From: Fomes fomentarius
Taxonomy: Eukaryota > Basidiomycota > Agaricomycetes > Polyporales > Polyporaceae
Direction of reading: 5' to 3'
Length of the DNA: 64,000 nucleotides
Assembly (NCBI GenBank): GCA_022606135.1
Contig: JABYQN010000005.1
Span: forward strand, 682,001-746,000
Shown piece by piece: positions 58,095 through 64,000 of this stretch (the stretch's first letter is position 1; every line of letters begins with the position of its first letter). The notes under the pieces are model-generated. The model was not told the origin of the DNA. It saw only the letters and a program-made list of their open reading frames with translations, and ran no database searches. The position numbers and the translations under genes are program-made.

Positions 58095-60966
58095 CTATCC
58101 TCTGAGGAAACGTTTGTACACCTCGTTTTCGGTCTCCTCAACGTACGGATACCCGAGTTTCGTCAGGTATTGGCTAAATTCCGCCGTATCGGCCGGCGGC
58201 ACCTGGATACCGGCCAGAACCTTGCCAATGTCTGCATCATAGCGAATGTAGATCCTCCTGGTCAGTTACGTCAGTGCGCCTTGGCAATGACCAAACGTAC
58301 CTGCACCGTGATTACGGTAGTGGAACAACGAGATGTTCCATCCGCTGTGCAAACCTTTCAGGAACCGCCTCAGTGCGTCCGGACGCTCAGGGAACTCTGA
58401 AGGAAGCACGTTGGTCAGGGACATATGTGCAGATCATGGATAGAGATATCATCAACTCACCGAACCGGAAGATCCGCTCATTGGGTACCTGAGTGCAGCC
58501 TCCGACCATGTATCGCGTATGGCTCTTTGCCATCTCATCGTCACTGATGTCTACCGCCTTCATCTCCAGTTGTCCGAGCGCCGCAATCACCTCGGACACT
58601 TCCTGAGACCGGTTCGTCGTCTGAAGTTGGAAGGACAAAAATATTTGCGCGCGCTCCGGGTTGTGGTACCTGTACACGAACTCTGTTGTATGGCGCGGGT
58701 GGATCGTATCATGCAGGGCAACAAAACTGACCAGCCGGCGGGTATTGAGAAGATCAGAAACCTCGATCTTAGGAGAGCAGACGCACCTTCCGGGCTTCTC
58801 AGGGATCTCTACACTGAGCAGTGCTTCTCTGCCTTCTCCCAGCTCCGCACGCTCTGCGACAAAGCGTAATCGGTCGAAGTTCATATTCGCACCGCTGATG
58901 ACGGCGACGAATTTCTTTTGAGCGCCGATGAGCTCGTTGTCTACGATGTAGCGTTTGAGTGCTGCCAGTGCGAGCGCTCCTGCTGGCTCGGTGATAGACC
59001 GCGTCTCTGCACTCCTGTCAGTCAGAAGACATGATATAGTCGAGACCGTCCACGCTCACCCTCGAACACATCCTTAATAGCCGCGCAAAGCTCGTCCGTG
59101 TCTACCTTCACTATGCCATCGAGTAGGTTCTTGCAGATCCTGAACGGCTCCTCCCCAACAAGCTTCACGGCCGTACCGTCGCTGAACAGCCCGACTTCTT
59201 TCAGGGTCACTCGTTGGCCCGCTTCGAGGCTACAGGCCATGGCGTCTCCGTCTACCGTCTCTCCACCGATTACCTGCGTCCTTGGCGAGCCTATGCGTTT
59301 CACGTACTCCGCGATGCCAGCGACGAGTCCTCCGCCACCCACACCGGCGACGATGGCGTCTAGAGTCTCAGGCTGCGGGATCTGCTTGAGGATCTCCATC
59401 CCCACTGTTCCTTGGCCAGCGATCACAAGCGGGTCGTCGTAGGGCGGGACAAATACGAGTCCGTGTGTCGCTGCTAGCCGCGCACACTCTGTCTTCGCCT
59501 CGTCGAAGTCCTGGCCGAACAGTACGACTTTTGCGCCCAACCTGGAGACGTTGCGCACTTTGATGGTAGGCGTCGCCTTGGGCATGACAATCGTGCAAGG
59601 AATTCCCAACCGGGACCCCGAGAGCGCGACGCCCTGAGCATGGTTTCCTGTAAGACATGGCTGTCAATTCAATATGTCGCGATTCAACCAGGGGCTAGGT
59701 AGAAAGAGTATACAATGTCGAATAACGTCATTAACGTTCATTTATGTTTCACATTGCGCAGTGGTACTTTGGTGCCCAACCAACAAGGCAGGGTTAAAAT
59801 GAGAGAAGACAGGATCTTACTGGCTGTCCCATGAGAGTCGTTGGCGTACTGTAGGTAATCATCCCTATCCAGTCCAAACGAACGAGGTCATGATAAATTC
59901 CCAACTTATGAAGCCATGTCTGGTCTGAGACCATCTTCCGCGGTGCAATAAAACACCTCGTGCGTGTGATATCTCACCTGCGTCTGCAATGTGCTGATAT
60001 GCCAAAAAGATGCAGATATGACGGGAGGAAGCCCTGCCCATATATGTGCCAGCAAATCGAGTATGCGGGGGTTGCCTTCCGTCCGAGTACTGATTTGTAT
60101 CAACCAGCTCCGTTTCCAGACTCGATGGCTCAAGCAGCGCAGCGTCAGACACGGCAGACAGCGCATCTTTCTAGCCATTCTGGGGAGGGAGAGAGCCTCA
60201 AAAAGGGAGTCAGCGCGCCCGTCTGCTGTAATAGCTCATTCGGGCTACTATAAGCATAGGAATACTGCATGCGCCGGACTGATCGCGCTTTTCATTTGCG
60301 AAACACGTTGCTGGTGACGCTTGCAGGTGACAGAGCAACGTGTTTGGCGAATGACAGATCGATGTTTGCGAAGAATGGAGAAAGGGGTAGGCACCGAGAA
60401 GAGACCCCGGGTTCGCTCGGAAAGCGGGCGAGTGCGATGGAAATATAGCGCACCTCCCGCGAGCGAGCTGCCTGCCACAGAACGACGCTCGCGCGACTGT
60501 ACATATCTCGAGAGAAATACGCACACTAACCCGCGCTGCATGTCACGACACCCTTCCACCGGTCCTCTTCAGGCAAGCTCGCCATGAGGTTGTACGCGCC
60601 CCTGATCTTGAAGCTGAAGACCTCCTGCAGATCCTCGCGCTTGAGCCATATCTGGTTTCCGAGTCGAGCACTGAGGTTGGGGCAGTACACGAGGGGTGTC
60701 TCCTTGAGGATTTCGTAGACCTTGGATGTCAAGATGAGTTTTAGGTAGTCCGGAGAGCCATCAGACAAGATTGTGTGGGGTGCGAGGCGTGGGTACCGAG
60801 ATTGTGCGATGGGTTCGGGTGCGTGGGAGGAGTACTCGATGGTGGCTTCCGTCGTCGACATGGCGAGTGCAACGGTCGTGGTGTGGTGCTGGACGCAGCG
60901 GGGCCTGTAGACAAGCTCGAGGGAAAGTTTTGGTCGCAAGAGAGCTGCACGACAAGCACGAGTCAT
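58095..60966 (-). CDS. ILV1: Threonine deaminase (threonine ammonia-lyase, biosynthetic)
   Basis: PLP enzyme turning threonine into 2-oxobutanoate, the first step to isoleucine, in mitochondria (EC 4.3.1.19). Exons 60966-60531, 59647-59060, 59006-58787, 58726-58461, 58396-58301 and 58231-58095 encode 580 residues. The start ([23 protein letters not shown]) is basic and lacks early acids, like a mitochondrial presequence. PLP lysine is K120 in [10 protein letters not shown]; the phosphate loop is VGGGGLVAG. Two ACT-like regulatory domains follow ([21 protein letters not shown] and [20 protein letters not shown] with [16 protein letters not shown]), so isoleucine feedback is expected. Intron 1 is 883 bp, about fifteen times the local norm. 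Confidence 0.96.
60301..60345. repeat. Perfect 12-bp inverted repeat inside ILV1 intron 1
   Basis: AAACACGTTGCT at 60301-60312 and its exact reverse complement at 60334-60345, separated by 21 bases. It would form a hairpin in the intron RNA. Confidence 0.6.
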
Positions 60967-61278
60967 TTATGAATGCCATGTCGATGCCACACGGACGTCG
61001 CACCTAGCGCCGGAAGCTCACGCCGGCACTTCATCTTTCCACCGCAACTGTCCCGTGCGTACTCCGCGAGCCCGAGGTCCGAAGGGAATATGAATTATCG
61101 ATATTCAAAGAACAGCAGTACGTGTACGCTAGGATATGTGAGATATAAAACATGGGTACAGAGAGGTAGCGATAGCCCAAATGAGACAGGATATAGCAGT
61201 GCGATAAAGATTCAAGATACAACATATGCGATACGGCGACAACGAGTTCTCCAGTGACCGGGAAGTGTAACAAGGGGA
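60967..61278. other. Intergenic, ILV1 upstream / CTI6 3' side
   Basis: 312 bp between two minus-strand genes; holds the ILV1 promoter. No Gcn4-type TGACTC is obvious by eye. Confidence 0.35.
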
Positions 61279-63401
61279 TCATAGAGTCCCTGCTCGTCGA
61301 TCGCGCTCTTTGGTCTTTGCTCCTGGCCCAAAGCGCTCCTGAAATCGAATGAGCTCCTCCATGAGCTCCTCCATCATCTTCATGGTCTCCTCCCCTGCCA
61401 CGCCGATCACCGAGGAAGGTTCAGGATGTGACAAATCATGGCTGTGCACAGGTGCCTCGCCTGTACTAGCGTCGACATCCATGATACCACCTTCGCCCGC
61501 GGTGGCAGCTCTCTGCTGTGCAAGCATCTTTTCCAGCGCCTCCCTTCTCCGTGTCCTCTCCATCGCCACGGCTTGCTCGCGCCCAACCCACTCAACCAGG
61601 GAACGAACGCGTTTGTTCATGTCCCGACGCTCATGCGTTTGCTGGGCCATTTGACTTTGACCCCGCGCTCAGTGTTGCACTCCTGAGATTCGCGGCCAGT
61701 ACCGTCGAGGACGGAGCCGCGGACCTCGAGCGGACGAGGGACGTCTGTGGGCAATATGTGCTCGAGATGAGCAAGATAATCGGGCAGATTCCACGACGTG
61801 AAGAGTGGTTGCTGAGAGACAGCGTATGCATGCGATTGGTGGTATGCTCGCGAAGCCGCGGCGGAGGTGGATGAGCTGCCAGCGTTGGCTTGCGTCCGTC
61901 TAGAGCTGTGTTCAGAGGCATTGTTGCCTGATAGAGGGTATATGCGGCGCATGGGTATCAGTGAGCGGAGTGGGTACAACCGAAGCAAAGAGACAAACGC
62001 ACCTTTGGCGCGGTTGCTGGCCTTGCGTGCCGGTGCAGCGCTTGCAACTGTGGGTCATGTGAGTTGACGTCACACGGTCGTGTTTCATCTATTAGACCGA
62101 CGGACCTTCATCGCCATCCACAGACGCGAGGTCTTGAGCTTGCGACTTTCTTCCGTTGCGTTTGTTACGTGCGTTCGTCGTGCGCACGGTCGAAGCCGTA
62201 GATGGAGGACCAGCAGGTCCTTTGGGTACGCTTAGAGGAGTCACGTCGCGTGCAAGGACGGATGGCGGTGGCCGATCAGACGTAATAGAGGCAGATCTTG
62301 TCCTTTTCACTAAAGCGCTGGAGGTCTGCTCGTCGGCAATGTGGGGTACGATTTGGAGGAGAACTACTCACGGATCGTCGTCATTCCTTTTCCGCTTCTT
62401 CTTGGGATTCGGCAACTCAATCTCGTGCTCCAGGTCTGCGTGCCCGTTCAGTCCACCGCCCACGCTGACGGCAGATATTGGTGTGCGTGGGGGCAACTCG
62501 TAATCGAGTTTCGGACCTTCAATGAGCGCTTGGTACTTCTCTTCGTCGTAGGCAGCGTCGCGACTGTTCATAGTGTTCCTACGCTTCGCGTTCTTTGATA
62601 TAGCGGGGGAGTGGGAGCGGGAATTGCGAGACGCGTGAACTGCGGTCGGGGTAGGGGGCGGATGTGAATGCGATGAGGGATGCCGGGCATGTCTTGCTGC
62701 CCAATCTCTGGGGAGCATGGTAAGGGCTACTGGAGGATGATTGGAGAAAGGATAGAGCACACCTCACGACGTCCACCCATAGGTCTGGCCGGCACTCCTC
62801 GCAGAAGTACTGCAGTGGCACGTTGTCGGAGGCGTCGTAATGCATACACGACCCATGCTGCCATGCCTTGCACATGTCACATTGTACCATAAACTCTCCT
62901 TGCTCGTTATCCTCTTCACCTAAAGGGGCGTTTGGGAACACGTTGAGGACGATCGACGCGACGGGACGAACCATATTTCTGGCAGATGCAACGCGTTACT
63001 CCCGATTCCTCTTCGTCGTCTCCGTTCTCCCCTGCGCCATCGTCTCCGACAGCCTCCGGGTTGTTGTCGTTGTCGTCGTTGGGGATCTCCACCACCAGCG
63101 CGATCTTCTCTTTCTCCCTACCTTTGCGCTTGTAGCGTGGCTGCCCCCCGTTGCTAGTGACTCCGTTCTTGTGTAGCTCCTCGAGAGGCTCGTCGAGGTC
63201 TTCGTTCTTGGCGCGTTTGTTTCGGCCGTTGGTGTGCGAGGAGTTGGGAGGGGGACGAGTGGCGTTGTCCTTGGTCTTGGGATTCACCTCTGACGGTGGC
63301 GAGCCTGCAGGGGACTTGCTCGAGGAGGGGGCCTGACGTCGTCCGGAGCGTCGAGGTTCCTTGGGAGAGGGTGGGGGACCCATAGTGGCCACGTTGGCCA
63401 T
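61279..63401 (-). CDS. CTI6: Cti6-like PHD-finger protein, apparent frameshift near the 3' end
   Basis: Chromatin reader of the Rpd3L/Sin3 deacetylase type. Exons 63401-62972, 62919-62763, 62707-62372, 62317-62106, 62041-62003 and 61927-61617 encode 494 residues and stop at 61617. The PHD finger begins at C138 (RCICQKYG) and continues QCDMCKAWQHGSCMHYDA and YFCEECRPDLW, with all eight zinc ligands. NTMNSRDAAYDEE, TSWNLPDYLAHLE and GVKVKWPSKRMSVG are typical of fungal Cti6. The homologous text continues in the next frame (DMNKRVRSLVEWVGREQA) from 61620 to 61279, so one base seems missing in the CCC run at 61623-61625 (GGG on the coding strand). The span given includes that continuation. Confidence 0.85.
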
Positions 63402-63757
63402 TGCTGACGTTGTGCGATGCGGTGAACGGGTGCGCGGATGGTCGAGGACAGAGATACAGACAATGCCCCCAATTCCCGACCCCCGTTTAGATTGTCATTT
63501 GGAGTTGATAAGTCCGCATAAGGATATCTGGTCAATTATCTTTGTACGAATCATTCACGTGCACATGTTCGCGACGCACGTGGGGCGCGTAGGCACGGCA
63601 ATAGCCTTTCTCCGCTCAGAATTTCGTGCTCCGTCTACCATGCTAGTAGTGGCTGCATACATTTAACTCGGGTTTAACTTTAATCACCTTGACCAGGACC
63701 ACCAAACACCTCTCAGCTCTCTACAGTCGCCAGCAGTGACCTCACTTGACACCGCTA
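63402..63757. promoter_or_regulatory. Divergent intergenic region, CTI6 / COG2
   Basis: 356 bp between divergent start codons. No distinct element seen. Confidence 0.4.
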
Positions 63758-64000
63758 ATGGCGGCTGTAAGGATCCCTGGTGGGTTCGCTTCCCGCGATC
63801 CCTTCGAACTCGATCGGCTTGCTGAAGAGCTCGTCGCGCGCGAAACCTCGAGACGTCTGAATGGCACGGACAATGCTGAAGAGGACCTGCCAGTTGAAGC
63901 GCACGACTTACCTGTCTACACTCCCCTCTCGCACGCTGACCCCCATCTTACCGCGAAGACATTTGATGTCGAGCAGTTCCTCCTCTCTCGTGCATACACT
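63758..64000 (+). CDS. COG2: Conserved oligomeric Golgi complex subunit 2 (5' part only)
   Basis: Tethering factor for retrograde vesicles at the Golgi. 81 codons are visible, from MAAVRIPGGFASRDPFELDR to the window edge, still open. DPFELDRLAEELVARE and, later, TFDVEQFLLSRAYT match the N-terminus of basidiomycete Cog2, where FxxxxFLLSR opens the conserved domain. The rest lies to the right of the window. The assignment rests on this short segment only. Confidence 0.65.
   Translation, partial: MAAVRIPGGFASRDPFELDRLAEELVARETSRRLNGTDNAEEDLPVEAHDLPVYTPLSHADPHLTAKTFDVEQFLLSRAYT

Noticed and set aside
1..64000. CRISPR array, prokaryotic operons, riboswitches or rho-independent terminators
   Set aside because: The sequence is clearly nuclear eukaryotic; no regularly spaced repeats or bacterial signals were seen.

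Overview
The window is nuclear DNA from a basidiomycete fungus, most likely an agaricomycete of the polypore type. The evidence is compact genes broken by many 45-65 bp GT-AG introns, GC-rich coding DNA, and families typical of that group (HNH nuclease proteins, a HET-domain protein, a fungal kinase-like protein, a one-pass membrane protein with a beta-rich ectodomain, a HAD-type terpene cyclase). I rebuilt gene models by hand from splice sites and reading phase. Where I list exons, the lengths sum to an open frame.

1-10.2 kb: CLC chloride/proton exchanger (its 3' end lies off the left edge), SmD3, a Ctr copper transporter, proteasome alpha-3 subunit, Chz1 histone chaperone, and a long proline-rich protein of unknown function. 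12.6-22.2 kb: gluconokinase; a HAC1/XBP1-type bZIP factor whose second half is readable only after removal of a 23-nt Ire1-type intron; RNase P subunit RPR2; an HNH nuclease gene lying between the RPR2 3' end and a decayed second copy of that 3' end; and an F-box protein. 22.2-26.9 kb has no recognisable gene. 26.9-38.9 kb: membrane protein with unusually long introns, HET-domain protein, kinase-like protein, and palC of the alkaline-pH pathway. 39.2-39.7 kb: a MITE with 30-bp inverted ends and TA target duplications. 41-51.6 kb: homoserine acetyltransferase-like hydrolase, RPS23, CDP-diacylglycerol synthase, topoisomerase I and a complex I B12 subunit. 51.6-55.5 kb is again gene-poor. 55.5-64 kb: a HAD/terpene-cyclase fusion (probable drimane-type sesquiterpene synthase), threonine deaminase with an 883-bp intron, a Cti6-like PHD protein with an apparent one-base frameshift, and the start of COG2 at the right edge.

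Most genes are single-copy housekeeping genes that do not form one pathway. The accessory part (HNH, F-box, HET, kinase-like, membrane protein, terpene cyclase, MITE, gene-poor stretches) is interleaved with them. The observations I would follow first are the HNH gene flanked by duplicated RPR2 3' ends, the HAC1 unconventional intron, and the HAD-terpene cyclase.
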